Origin: Streptomyces roseus
GTDB lineage: Bacteria; Actinomycetota; Actinomycetes; Streptomycetales; Streptomycetaceae
Direction of reading: 5' to 3'
Assembly: GCF_001044425.1 (NCBI RefSeq)
Contig: NZ_LFML01000016.1
Span: forward strand, 88,057-152,056
DNA: 64,000 bases
Numbering within the stretch: position 1 is the stretch's first letter; every line of letters starts with the position of its first letter. The notes beneath the pieces were generated by a model. The model searched no databases. It saw only the letters and a list, made by a program, of their open reading frames with translations, and was not told the origin of the DNA. Both the position numbers and the translations under genes were made by a program. This document shows positions 43,207-51,724 of the stretch, one piece after another.

Positions 43207-44256
43207 TCAGCTGCAGGCGACTCCCGCGTCCTTCCAGCTGGAGGCGTCGACCATCTTGGTCGGGGCGAAGGCCTCCTTGGGGAACTCCTTGCCGTTCTTC
43301 AGCTTGTCGTACATCGTCTGCACGGCCAGGGCGCCGACGTCCCTGCCGTTGATGAAGAGCGCCGCCTTCATCCCGGACGGCTTGCCGGAGCTCCAGTTCT
43401 TGCAGGCGAGGTAGGCCCCGAGACCCACGCCGATAACGTTGTCAGCCGTGAACCCGGCGTTCTCCAGCGCGGTGACGCCGCCCTGGACGTTCTCGTCGTT
43501 GCAGCCCCAGACCACCCAGTGCTTCACGGAGGCGTTCGCGGTGATCGTCGCCGCGATCTTGTCCTGCGCTCCCGTCGGGGAGTTGTCGGTGGGTACGTCG
43601 AGGTTCTGGACCGCCACGCCCGCGGTCTCCGCGAAGGCCTTCTTCGCGGCGCTGACCCGGTCGGTGCACACCGTGACGTCCTGCTTCCAGGCCGAGATGG
43701 TCCGCGTCTCCGCCGCGTTCCAGCCCGCCTTCTTGAACTCCTCGGCGGCGCGCCTGCCCACCTCGCCGCCCATCTGCCCACCGCTGAAGCCGATACGGGG
43801 GACCAGGCCGTCGGCCCCGCAGGCGGCGGGGTCGGGGCCGGTGGCGCAGATCTGGTCGTCCGACGTCAGGAGGGCCACCTTGCTGCTCTTCGCCAGCTGC
43901 ACGACCTGCGGTCCCACGGCCGGGTCGGGCACCACCACGATCAGCCCGTTGCTCTTCTGCGATATGGCCGCCTGGGCCTCGCCCACCGTCTTGTTGGCGT
44001 CGTTGCCCAGGTTCACCACCTTCAGTTCGATGCCGAGCTCGCTCGCCTTCGCCTTCGCGCCGGCGGCCTCGCCGATGAAGTACTCCTGGTCGCCCTGCTT
44101 CTGCAGGTAGGTCAGGGAGATCTTCCCGTCGACCTTCCCCACGTCCGCGGCCCCGCTCGTCGTCTCCTGGCCGCTGGAGCACGCGGAGAGGACGAGCATC
44201 GCGGCCAGACCCAGGGCCGCGGCGGCCACCGGACGGCGGTGGTGCTGAGTGAGCAT
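43207..44256 (-). CDS. sugar-binding lipoprotein of the ABC importer
   Basis: A 349-residue periplasmic-binding-protein-like lipoprotein. Signal peptide with lipobox VLSAC (lipidated Cys near residue 26). The Peripla_BP_4 fold includes ANKTVGEAQAAISQKSNGLI, VVVPDPAVGPQVVQLAKSS and VVWGCNDENVQGGVTALENA. The last two are like the arabinose/galactose-binding group. It is the first gene of the leftward importer and galTK run. Confidence 0.9.
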   Translation of the reverse strand: MLTQHHRRPVAAAALGLAAMLVLSACSSGQETTSGAADVGKVDGKISLTYLQKQGDQEYFIGEAAGAKAKASELGIELKVVNLGNDANKTVGEAQAAISQKSNGLIVVVPDPAVGPQVVQLAKSSKVALLTSDDQICATGPDPAACGADGLVPRIGFSGGQMGGEVGRRAAEEFKKAGWNAAETRTISAWKQDVTVCTDRVSAAKKAFAETAGVAVQNLDVPTDNSPTGAQDKIAATITANASVKHWVVWGCNDENVQGGVTALENAGFTADNVIGVGLGAYLACKNWSSGKPSGMKAALFINGRDVGALAVQTMYDKLKNGKEFPKEAFAPTKMVDASSWKDAGVACS

Positions 44257-44693
44257 GTCAATACCTTCGCTTGGACGGATCGCGCCGGGCGCCCGGGGGT
44301 CCGGGCGCCCGGGAGGGCACGTGCGGTGGGGCGGGGCTGTGGAGCGTGTGCGGACAGGGGTCCGGCCTCGGTCGAAGAGCCGCCTGCGGGCGCTTCGTTC
44401 ACCGAAAATCCATCACAGTCGGCCGCTTTCAAACTTGATGCAACAGAGACAAGCGCTGTTTCCGCCATAAGTCAACAGGGCGAACCGGAGGTTTCGGATT
44501 GATGCACCCCGCCACCCCCAACGCGACGCTGGGCCCGGTACGGCGGTGGCGCAAGGGGGTTGGACCGCCAGTGACCGGAATCCGCGACACGACGCGCGGC
44601 CGCCGGAAGCAGACCCGGAGCATGTTGATATCCGTCGGAACACGTTCGAAGCTGCTGTGCCCCGTGATGCCCCGTCCGGACCGCCGACGCGAG
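44257..44693. promoter_or_regulatory. leader and promoter region of the sugar operon
   Basis: A 437-base gene-free region. The palindrome CCGGGCGCCCGG occurs twice (44285-44296 and 44301-44312) with four bases between, giving a hairpin in the leader about 30 bases from the start codon. A more A+T-rich stretch, 44400-44480, is the likeliest promoter and DeoR operator area (TTTCAAACTTGATGCAACAG). Confidence 0.5.
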
Positions 44694-44732
44694 CGCCCCG
44701 CCCCGCCGGTTCGGCGGCGGCGGGGCGGGGCG
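44694..44732 (-). terminator. terminator after hisG
   Basis: A perfect 15-bp stem (CGCCCCGCCCCGCCG/CGGCGGGGCGGGGCG) with a nine-base loop, about 20 bases after the hisG stop; it ends the ATP-grasp operon. Confidence 0.88.
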
Positions 44733-44753
44733 GCGGGGGCGGGGGCGAGGGAC

Positions 44754-45596
44754 TCAGAGGCGGCAGGCGTGGATCGCCGTGGTGAGGATCGCGCGGGCGC
44801 CCAGGGCGTAGAGGTCGTCCATGATCTGCTGGGCCTCCTTGGCCGGGACCATCGCCCGGACCGCCACCCAGCCCTCGTTGTGCAGCGGGGAGACGGTGGG
44901 CGCTTCGAGCCCGGGGGTGAGGGCGACCGCGGCCTCCAGGTGCTCGGCGCGGCAGTCGTAGTCCATCATCACGTAGGAGCCGGCCACCAGGACGCCCTGG
45001 AGGCGCCGCAGGAACGGCCGGGCCCTCGGATCGTCCGTGCCCGGGCGCCGGACGAGGATGGCCTCCGATTCCATGATGGGCTCGCCGACCACTTCGAGAC
45101 CGGCGTTGCGCAGCGAGGTCCCGGTCTCCACCACGTCGGCCACGACCTGGGCCACGCCCAGCTCGACGGCGGTCTCCACGGCGCCGTCGAGGTGGACGAC
45201 CGTGGCCTGGATACCGCTGTTCGCCAGGTGCTTGGCCACGATGTTCTCGTACGAGGTGGCGATCGTCATGCCGTCGAAGTCGGCCGCGCCCCGTGCCGAG
45301 CCGGGCTTGACCGCGTAGCGGAACGTCGAGCGGGCGAAGCCCAGCGCCAGGACCTCCTCGGCGTTGGCGCCCGACTCCAGCAGCAGGTCGCGGCCGGTGA
45401 TGCCGAGGTCGAGCCGCCCCGCGCTGACGTACACCGCGATGTCGCGGGGGCGCAGGTAGAAGAACTCGACCTGGTTTCCCGGGTCGACCGTGACGAGCTC
45501 CTTGGCCTCCTTGCGCTGCCTGTAGCCGGCCTCCTTCAGCATCGCCGAGGCGCGCTCCGACAGTGAGCCTTTGTTGGGAACCGCGATCCTGAGCAC
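44754..45596 (-). CDS. hisG: ATP phosphoribosyltransferase, long form, in the ATP-grasp operon
   Basis: A 280-residue HisG, first step of histidine synthesis (ATP + PRPP). Motifs: LRIAVPNKGSLSERASAMLK, the PRPP loop region QVVADVVETGTSLRNAGLEV, and DLGITGRDLL. The extra C-terminal ACT-like domain (GWVAVRAMVPAKEAQQIMDD) marks the long form, inhibited by histidine in known cases. GTG 45596 has AAGGAG upstream. It starts two bases after the preceding ATP-grasp stop and is not next to other his genes, so it is the tail of that operon. Confidence 0.95.
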   Translation of the reverse strand: MLRIAVPNKGSLSERASAMLKEAGYRQRKEAKELVTVDPGNQVEFFYLRPRDIAVYVSAGRLDLGITGRDLLLESGANAEEVLALGFARSTFRYAVKPGSARGAADFDGMTIATSYENIVAKHLANSGIQATVVHLDGAVETAVELGVAQVVADVVETGTSLRNAGLEVVGEPIMESEAILVRRPGTDDPRARPFLRRLQGVLVAGSYVMMDYDCRAEHLEAAVALTPGLEAPTVSPLHNEGWVAVRAMVPAKEAQQIMDDLYALGARAILTTAIHACRL

Positions 45597-45598
45597 CG

Positions 45599-46981
45599 TC
45601 AAAGCTCCTTGTACGAGGACGACGAGGGTGGGGTGTGCGAGGGTGCGGGGTAGGGCTCGAACGTCAGGACTCCGGCCGCCTCCGCGCCGCTGGAGGCGTT
45701 GATCGCCGAGGCGGACCTCGGCGGGGCCTGGCGCAGGAAGGTCCCGGCGAAGCGACCGCCGAAGACCAGGGGGGCCAGGACCACCTCGCGCCCGGCCGGC
45801 TCGGCTCCGGGCACGTCGACGACGGCGGGGCGCAGCCGGCGCTGGAGGACGTACGTCTCGGCCGGGTCGGCGAGGCGTTCCGCCAGCAGGGCCCGCCACT
45901 GCCCGTCGTCGTGGGTGAATCCGAAGGCCAGGTCCTTGCCCCCGTAGGCCGACGCCGGCTTGCAGATGAGCGCCTCGCGTTCCGCGAGCGCGCGGTCGAG
46001 GGTGTCCGCCCGCAGCCGGAAGGTCTTGGGGACGTGCGCCCGCGCCAGAATCCGCTCCTCCTCGCTCAGGAGGTGGTCGAACTCCGGCTCGGTCAGCAGG
46101 GCCAGGTTGCCCTTGTTGTCGTGCAGGGCCGTCGCCGGGGCGCCGATGAAGTCGAGCTTCTCGGCAATGTCGAGCTCCATCAGCCTGCGGGTGAGGGCGG
46201 GCGGGACGTGCTTCTTCGTCTCGTGCCAGGTGTACATGGTGACGACCACGTCGACGCGTCTGCCGTCGAAGGAGGCGCCGTCCTCGTCGAGTTCGAGGTC
46301 GGTGACGAGGCCGCAGCTGATCTCGTAGCCGCCCGACCGGATCATGTCCACGAAGAAGCGCCGGCCCGAGTCGGAGTCCGCGGGGTTCGCGATCGCCTCG
46401 AACACGTGGAGCGGCCGCTCCGTCTCGTGCTCGCGCAGGAGGCCGACGAACATGTCCAGCCAGACGTGCGTGGTGGCCGGCGCCCCCGGGGTGAGGCCGC
46501 GCGCCGCGAGGAAGCGGGCGAAGTCCGAGTCGAGGGCGGCTTCGGCGTACGGGGCGATCGTGCTCATGCCGCCCATGGGTGTGGAGACGTTGAGTTCGAC
46601 GAGCTGGAGTCCGTCGTCGGTCACCACGAGGTCGGGCCGCATGACGGCCGTGGCCGCGCGGCCCGTCCGCGGGTGGCGCAGGGCGCTGATCATCAGCTCG
46701 GCGTCCTCGGCGGGGACGCCGAGGTAGCCGGCCCAGGCCTCCAGGTCCTCGCCGAAGACGCGGCGGGGGAAGTCCGAGACGAGTTCGGCCAGGCGCAGGC
46801 CGAGCTCGGTGACCTCGTCGGCGGCGGCCCCGCGCAGGACGACGGGCGGGTACGCGTGGATCCAGCCGGGGCGGTGCAGCCGCTTCTGGAACCGTTCGTT
46901 GTCCGCTTCGGCGGCGCCGGTGGCGGCGAACTCCGTCCAGGCCGCGGTGGCCCGGGGGTCGAGCGCGGACCAGTTGCTCAC
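45599..46981 (-). CDS. circularly permuted-type ATP-grasp protein
   Basis: A 460-residue protein without a standard ATP-grasp order. Conserved stretches: VELNVSTPMGGMSTIAPYAE (carboxylate/metal side), TMYTWHETKKHVPPALTRR, then LHDNKGNLALLTEPEFDHLL, SEEERILARAHVPKTFRLRA and the late ATP-binding lysine loop LICKPASAYGGKDLAFGFTH. The late lysine loop and HNKGxLALL pattern are those of circularly permuted ATP-grasp ligases (DUF404/407 and glutathionylspermidine synthase relatives). The GTG start overlaps the previous gene by four bases. Predicted amide ligase; substrates unknown. Confidence 0.7.
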   Translation of the reverse strand: MSNWSALDPRATAAWTEFAATGAAEADNERFQKRLHRPGWIHAYPPVVLRGAAADEVTELGLRLAELVSDFPRRVFGEDLEAWAGYLGVPAEDAELMISALRHPRTGRAATAVMRPDLVVTDDGLQLVELNVSTPMGGMSTIAPYAEAALDSDFARFLAARGLTPGAPATTHVWLDMFVGLLREHETERPLHVFEAIANPADSDSGRRFFVDMIRSGGYEISCGLVTDLELDEDGASFDGRRVDVVVTMYTWHETKKHVPPALTRRLMELDIAEKLDFIGAPATALHDNKGNLALLTEPEFDHLLSEEERILARAHVPKTFRLRADTLDRALAEREALICKPASAYGGKDLAFGFTHDDGQWRALLAERLADPAETYVLQRRLRPAVVDVPGAEPAGREVVLAPLVFGGRFAGTFLRQAPPRSASAINASSGAEAAGVLTFEPYPAPSHTPPSSSSYKEL

Positions 46982-47985
46982 GAGATCTTCCCGGCGGCGC
47001 GCAGGGCGGCGAGCACGGCGTTGACGGTCTCGGAGGACTGGTCGACGCCGGTGGCCCGGAAGGAGTAGTTGAGCCCGCCCGGGTTCACCAGGTTGAACTC
47101 CATGATGTACGGGTACGCCATGTCGATGCCGGAGTAGAAGATGCCGAGGTCCATCATGCGCTTGCCGAGGGAGCGTACGAACTCGTCCTCCTCCGGGGTC
47201 AGGGTCAGGCCCTCGAACTTGGTGCCGAGCGTGACGTTGGCGCGGTCGTCGTTGTCGAAGTGGAAGCGGCGGAACCCGCAGACCGGGACGTCGCCGGCGA
47301 TGATCACGCGCTTCTCGTTGCTGCGGACGTTGGGGATGTACTCCTGCACGGCCGTGTACCGCTTGGAGAGCCCGATGATGTTGCGGCTGTACATCTCGTA
47401 GCGCGGCACGGCGTTGCCGGTGGCGGCCTGGAGCAGGGCGGGGCGGTTGCGCTCGTTCTTGTTGACGAAGTACACGCCCGCGCCGCAGCCCTCGTTGGTC
47501 GGCTTGAGCACCCAGGTGCGGTTCTCGTCGGACTCGACCAGCTCGGTGAGGTACTCGAAGTCGTTCGAGACGTACGAGGCGGGCAGGTGCTCCGCGGGGA
47601 CCGCCGCCCCCAGGGTGATCTTGGAGTTGAGGTAGAAGAGGGCGGAGGCGTCGTTGACGAAGGGGACGCGCTGGTTGAGCAGCCAGAGCAGCTGGAAGGA
47701 GTCGGCCAGCGCCTCGGGGTGGGTGCCGGTGAGGACCCAGACGAGGTCGAAGTCCTCGGCGCTGGCGTAGGACTCGCTCAGCGCCGGGAAGTCGTGGCCG
47801 GTCAGGTACTCCTCGCTGAGCCGCACCCGGTCGACGACCACGGTGTTGTCGTGCAGGCAGAGGGTGTCGATGTCGCCGATGTGGACGTCGTGCCCCTCCC
47901 GGTGGAGCGCACTCGGAATGATCGAGTGGTTGTCGAGGCGGAACTTCGCCGCCTCGGAGACGAGGACCAGGATCTTGTACGACAT
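46978..47985 (-). CDS. ATP-grasp ligase, glutathione synthetase/RimK-like
   Basis: A 335-residue ATP-grasp enzyme. Pre-ATP domain (1-120; LVLVSEAAKFRLDNHSIIP). ATP-binding lysines in WVLKPTNEGCGAGVYFVN. The EYIPNVRSNEKRVIIAGD stretch and the Mg-binding carboxylates in DMAYPYIMEFNLVNPGG. The layout is like GshB, which joins a peptide C-terminus to an amine. The ATG at 47985 has a weak AAAGG upstream. It is followed by the permuted ATP-grasp with GTGA overlap. Likely peptide ligase of this pathway. Confidence 0.8.
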   Translation of the reverse strand: MSYKILVLVSEAAKFRLDNHSIIPSALHREGHDVHIGDIDTLCLHDNTVVVDRVRLSEEYLTGHDFPALSESYASAEDFDLVWVLTGTHPEALADSFQLLWLLNQRVPFVNDASALFYLNSKITLGAAVPAEHLPASYVSNDFEYLTELVESDENRTWVLKPTNEGCGAGVYFVNKNERNRPALLQAATGNAVPRYEMYSRNIIGLSKRYTAVQEYIPNVRSNEKRVIIAGDVPVCGFRRFHFDNDDRANVTLGTKFEGLTLTPEEDEFVRSLGKRMMDLGIFYSGIDMAYPYIMEFNLVNPGGLNYSFRATGVDQSSETVNAVLAALRAAGKIS

Positions 47986-48053
47986 GGGAAGTGCCTTTCG
48001 GGCGCTGACGTGTTGGGGGGCGGACAGGTACGGGGGCGGGGCGGGTACGGCGG

Positions 48054-48092
48054 CAGAGCGGGTACGGGCGGGGCAGAGCGGGTACGGGCGGG
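48054..48092 (-). repeat. 19-base direct repeat between two ATP-grasp genes
   Basis: CAGAGCGGGTACGGGCGGG occurs at 48054-48072 and again at 48074-48092, with a worn third copy before it. It fills the longest gap (108 bases) in the operon and could be an internal regulatory or structured RNA site. Confidence 0.7.
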
Positions 48093-48093
48093 C

Positions 48094-49278
48094 TCAGCGG
48101 CCGGCGGTGAGGGTGCGCACGGCGAGGGCGAGGCGGCTCTCCAGTTCTTCGCGGTCCGCGCCGTGGGCGACCACGAAGCCGTGCCGGTCCCCGGACCGGT
48201 GTACCTCCGGGGGTAGTTGGCCGGCGGGTACGGCGATGGCGACCTCGGTGACCCCGGGCAGGGCGGCGACCGCCGCGATCTCCGCGTCGGTGACGGTGAG
48301 CGGCACCGTACGGTCGAAGCCGACGTAGCGGATCCCGGCGACGCGGTGGCGGGTGGGGGCGTTCGGGACGGGCAGGCCGAGCAGGTCCGCCATGGCCTGT
48401 TCGAAGACGTCCTCGCCGAGCGCCAGGTCGAGCATGTCGCTGAGGCGGTCGCCCCCGGGACGGCCGTGCGATTCGATGAGGCGGGGCCCCTTGGCCGTGA
48501 GCATGACCTCGGTGTGCGAGGGGCCCGACCGGTAGCCCGCCGCGTCCAGGGTCGCGGTGACCAGGGCGGCGACGGCCGCCTCGTCCTGCGGGTCGAGCCG
48601 TACGGGCAGGGTGTGGCCGGTCTCGACGAATCCGGGGGCGCCGGTGGTCGCCTTCTCCGTGATCGCGAGGATCCGGTGGCCCGCGCGGGAGCTCGTCGCC
48701 TCCACGCTGTACTCGGTCCCCACGAGGAACTCCTCGACGATGTGCGGGGAGGTGAAGTCCAGGGTGGCGAGGTGGCTTTCGAGCTCGTCCGGCCCCGCGA
48801 GGCGGCGCACCCCGGCGCTGCCGGTGCCGCCGGCGGGCTTCACGATGCAGGGGTAGCCGATGCTTTCGACGGCCGGACGGATGCCGCTCTTCTCCGTGCA
48901 CAGCACGTACGCGACGGGCGCGCCGGCCCGGTCGCCGACCACCGAGCGCAGCTTCGCCTTGTCCGTGAACGCCTCCATGGCTTCGGGCGGGTTGCCGGGC
49001 CAGCCGAGGCGCCGGTTGACCAGCGCGGCGACGCGGCAGCCGAGTTCGCCGAAGCCGAAGCAGCTGACGGGGGCGGGCAGGTCCAGGGCGCGCAGCCGCT
49101 CGATCAGGTCCTCGGGGTCGGTGGTCCACGGGGAGTGGAAGGCCACCCCGCCCCCGTCCTCGGGCAGCGGCCTGCCGGGTTCGGGGACGGTCACGGTGGC
49201 GATCCCCAGCTTCCCGGCCGCGGCCAGGACGTGGCTGCGGGGGTTGAGCAGCACGGCGGTCGGCTGTGTGTCAGACAT
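48094..49278 (-). CDS. ATP-grasp ligase, L-amino-acid ligase-like
   Basis: A 394-residue ATP-grasp of the BacD/carbamoyl-phosphate-synthase-like class. N-terminal domain (about 1-105); ATP loop lysine in YPCIVKPAGGTGSAGVRRLA; EEFLVGTEYSVEATSSRAGH; Mg ligands in HTEVMLTAKGPRLIESHGRP with GGDRLSDML. A C-terminal domain (RYVGFDRTVPLTVTDAE onward) closes it. Known relatives form dipeptides from free amino acids. It overlaps the MFS exporter gene by eight bases, tying production and export together. Confidence 0.85.
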   Translation of the reverse strand: MSDTQPTAVLLNPRSHVLAAAGKLGIATVTVPEPGRPLPEDGGGVAFHSPWTTDPEDLIERLRALDLPAPVSCFGFGELGCRVAALVNRRLGWPGNPPEAMEAFTDKAKLRSVVGDRAGAPVAYVLCTEKSGIRPAVESIGYPCIVKPAGGTGSAGVRRLAGPDELESHLATLDFTSPHIVEEFLVGTEYSVEATSSRAGHRILAITEKATTGAPGFVETGHTLPVRLDPQDEAAVAALVTATLDAAGYRSGPSHTEVMLTAKGPRLIESHGRPGGDRLSDMLDLALGEDVFEQAMADLLGLPVPNAPTRHRVAGIRYVGFDRTVPLTVTDAEIAAVAALPGVTEVAIAVPAGQLPPEVHRSGDRHGFVVAHGADREELESRLALAVRTLTAGR

Positions 49279-50467
49279 GGCGCGTACGCACTTTCGGTAG
49301 GAGGAGACAGATCGCCGCGGCGGCGAGGGAGGAAGCGACGAGCAGCAGCCACACCTCGCTGCCGTCCCGCGCGCTCTGCAGCAGGTAGCCGCCGGCGCTG
49401 GAGCCGAAGAGGCTGCCCAGGGCTCCGGCCGCGCTCATCGTGCCGAGCGCGAGTCCGGTGCGGCGGGTGGCGGCGGCGCTGACGGCCTGTTCGTCGAGGC
49501 TGGGGCCGATCAGCATTTCCGCCAGCGTGACCGGCACCACGAAGGCGAGGAGCGAGTACCACCCGGCCAGCGGTATCAGCGTGGCGTAGGCGCAGGCGAA
49601 GGCGAGGAAGCCGAGGACCAGCAGGGTGCGGGCGGTGGCGCGGCGGAACACGTGGCGCAGCAGGGTGTACTGGAACAGCACGACGAGCAGCCCGTTGGCC
49701 GTGAAGACCACCGAGATCGCGGCGGTGCTGCCGGTCATCGCGTTCGCGGTGATCGGCAGCAGGACGTTGAGCTGGCTGTAGATCGCCCAGTACGCGACCC
49801 CGAGCCCGCACAGGGGCAGCCATTGGCGCAGGGTCCACGGCGCGGCGGGGGCGCCGCCCGCCGCCGGGGCGGCGGCCCGTCCCGCGGCGGCCCGTGACCG
49901 GGAGGCCGTCACGGACCGTCGCAGGACCAGGCAGGTGCCGAGGACGAGGTGGGAGAGCACGCAGGCCGCCAGGATCCAGCCGAACCCCAGCGGGTACACC
50001 GCCGCGCCCAGCGCGGGACCGGCCACGACGCCGACGTTCACGAACGTCGAGCGCAGCGCGAGCATCGTGCGCGGGTCGGCGCCCTCCTGCGAGACGAGCA
50101 GCGTCTTGGTCGACAGGCCCAGCAGCGAGCCGCCGATCCCGACGGCCACGATCCCGGCCACGAGCGGCGCCGCGGCACCGGCGCCGCCGAGCCCGAGCAG
50201 TACGTAGCCGAGGACGCGCAGGAGGAAGCCGGCGGCCATCACCCGGTGGGCGCCGAACCGGTCGACCAGCAGCCCGGTCAGGAGCGAGAACGCCTGGCCG
50301 GAGAAGGCGAGCAGACCGACGAGGAAGCCGGTGCGGCCCGCCGGTATGCCCTGCGCCGTCAGCTCTATCGCCAGCAGCGGCAGGAACATGAAGGTGGTCA
50401 GGCCGGTGAAGAGCACCGCGATCAGCAGGAGGCGCGCGGTGGGGGACGCCTCTCGCCAGGCGTTCAC
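49271..50467 (-). CDS. MFS transporter, probable product exporter
   Basis: A 398-residue major facilitator with about 12 membrane helices. Features: LLTGLLVDRFGAHRVMAAGF (loop 2-3 MFS motif), GIGGSLLGLSTKTLLVSQEG, a cytoplasmic loop after helix 6 rich in Arg/Ala, and LGTMSAAGALGSLFGSSAGG in the second half. The GTG start overlaps the previous ATP-grasp stop (GTGA). Placed inside the ligase operon, it probably exports the product and may confer self-protection. Confidence 0.87.
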   Translation of the reverse strand: MNAWREASPTARLLLIAVLFTGLTTFMFLPLLAIELTAQGIPAGRTGFLVGLLAFSGQAFSLLTGLLVDRFGAHRVMAAGFLLRVLGYVLLGLGGAGAAAPLVAGIVAVGIGGSLLGLSTKTLLVSQEGADPRTMLALRSTFVNVGVVAGPALGAAVYPLGFGWILAACVLSHLVLGTCLVLRRSVTASRSRAAAGRAAAPAAGGAPAAPWTLRQWLPLCGLGVAYWAIYSQLNVLLPITANAMTGSTAAISVVFTANGLLVVLFQYTLLRHVFRRATARTLLVLGFLAFACAYATLIPLAGWYSLLAFVVPVTLAEMLIGPSLDEQAVSAAATRRTGLALGTMSAAGALGSLFGSSAGGYLLQSARDGSEVWLLLVASSLAAAAICLLLPKVRTRHV

Positions 50468-51663
50468 GGCGCGGGGTGCCGGGCGGGTTCGTCGGCCTCG
50501 ATCAGGTTGTCCAGGATCCATGCCTCGGTCTGGAGCAGGCGCTGCTCCACCTCGGCGGTGTCGGCTCCGCGGACGAGGGCGAAACAGAGGTTGGAGGTGC
50601 TGTTCTGCGCCACGGCGCCGGGTGCGAGCTGCTCGTTGACCTGGTAGTGCTCGACCCAGTCGAAGGGCAGGCTCTGCGGGGCGCGCACGGGGCGGCCCTG
50701 GGGGACGATGCCGATGGAGCCGTGCAATCGGGCCGGCGGGGTGCTGGGCGCGGGGTCCACGGGCAGGCCGCAGGAGAGCCGGAGCCAGGTGGTGTGCAGG
50801 TCCAGGCCGTAGGTGAGGCGGGTGAGGGCGGGGATGCGGGAGCCTCCGACGCGCGAGGCGATCTCGCAGAGCACGAACTCGTCCTCGGGCGTGCGGAACA
50901 CCTCCAGGTGGTAGGCGCCGACCTCCGGGGTGTCGAAGGCGTCCAGGACCCGGTCGAGGAACTCCTCCAGCCGCCGGGAGAGTTTGCCGGCCGGATCGAG
51001 CTGGAGGGAGCCGTTGTTCTGGCCGGAGAGGACGCCGAGGCAGTCGCGCAGGTACCGGGAGGAGGCCACGAACCGGTAGCCGGGCGCCAGGATCGCGTCG
51101 ACGTGGTAGATCTCGCCGTCCACGAAGTCCTCGACCATGAGGTCCTCGCGCCAGTGGCGGCGGCTGAAGGCCATCAGGTCGTCCTCGTCGCGCAGGACGA
51201 CGATGTCGCGCGAGCCGCCCTGGCTCACCGGCTTGACGACGACCGGGTAGTCGTTGTCGGCGATGAACCGGGTGAGGTCCACGATCGTCGCCAGCCGGGC
51301 GTAGCGCGGGGTGGCCACCGTGCGTCCCGCGGTCTGCTTCATGACGACCTTGTCGCGGAACTGGCGTGCACTGCGCGCCGACTGGCCGGGAATGCCCAGG
51401 TCCTCGCGGATGCGGGCGGCCCGTTCGAGGTCGTACTCGTTGTCGGTGATGATGTGGCTGAAGCGCCGGGTCCGTGCCAGCTGCCGGATGCGCAGCTCGG
51501 CGTACGGGACGAACTCGCAGTCCTCGACGTGCTCGTAGGAGCCGAGCCCGGCGGTGTGCGCGAGGGGGTTGTGGCTGAAGACGTGGAGCCCGTTCGCCAG
51601 CTCGTGGAGCATGGCCGGATAGTGGTGCTGGGCGCCATAATTGATGATGGCGACATCGGTCAT
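50464..51663 (-). CDS. ATP-grasp ligase, carboxylate-amine type
   Basis: A 399-residue ATP-grasp. ATP-binding lysines in YPVVVKPVSQGGSRDIVVL; MVEDFVDGEIYHVDAILAPG; metal carboxylates in YHLEVFRTPEDEFVLCEIAS with RVGGSRIPAL. N-terminal domain begins VAIINYGAQHHYPAMLHE. It belongs to the same broad class as the gene at 48094 but is a distinct subgroup, so the two probably use different acids or amines. It lies 61 bases after the PLP gene and overlaps the exporter. Confidence 0.84.
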   Translation of the reverse strand: MTDVAIINYGAQHHYPAMLHELANGLHVFSHNPLAHTAGLGSYEHVEDCEFVPYAELRIRQLARTRRFSHIITDNEYDLERAARIREDLGIPGQSARSARQFRDKVVMKQTAGRTVATPRYARLATIVDLTRFIADNDYPVVVKPVSQGGSRDIVVLRDEDDLMAFSRRHWREDLMVEDFVDGEIYHVDAILAPGYRFVASSRYLRDCLGVLSGQNNGSLQLDPAGKLSRRLEEFLDRVLDAFDTPEVGAYHLEVFRTPEDEFVLCEIASRVGGSRIPALTRLTYGLDLHTTWLRLSCGLPVDPAPSTPPARLHGSIGIVPQGRPVRAPQSLPFDWVEHYQVNEQLAPGAVAQNSTSNLCFALVRGADTAEVEQRLLQTEAWILDNLIEADEPARHPAP

Positions 51664-51724
51664 GGTGCGGCCTCGGATTCTTTTACGGGGGAATTCGGCG
51701 ATCCAGGTCGGCCGTGCGGGCGAT

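Noticed and set aside
45599..49129. 1176-residue minus-strand frame as a single giant ATP-grasp protein
   Set aside because: Only its last 460 residues are family-like; the upstream part overlaps two other well-supported ligase genes in another frame. The real start is GTG 46981.
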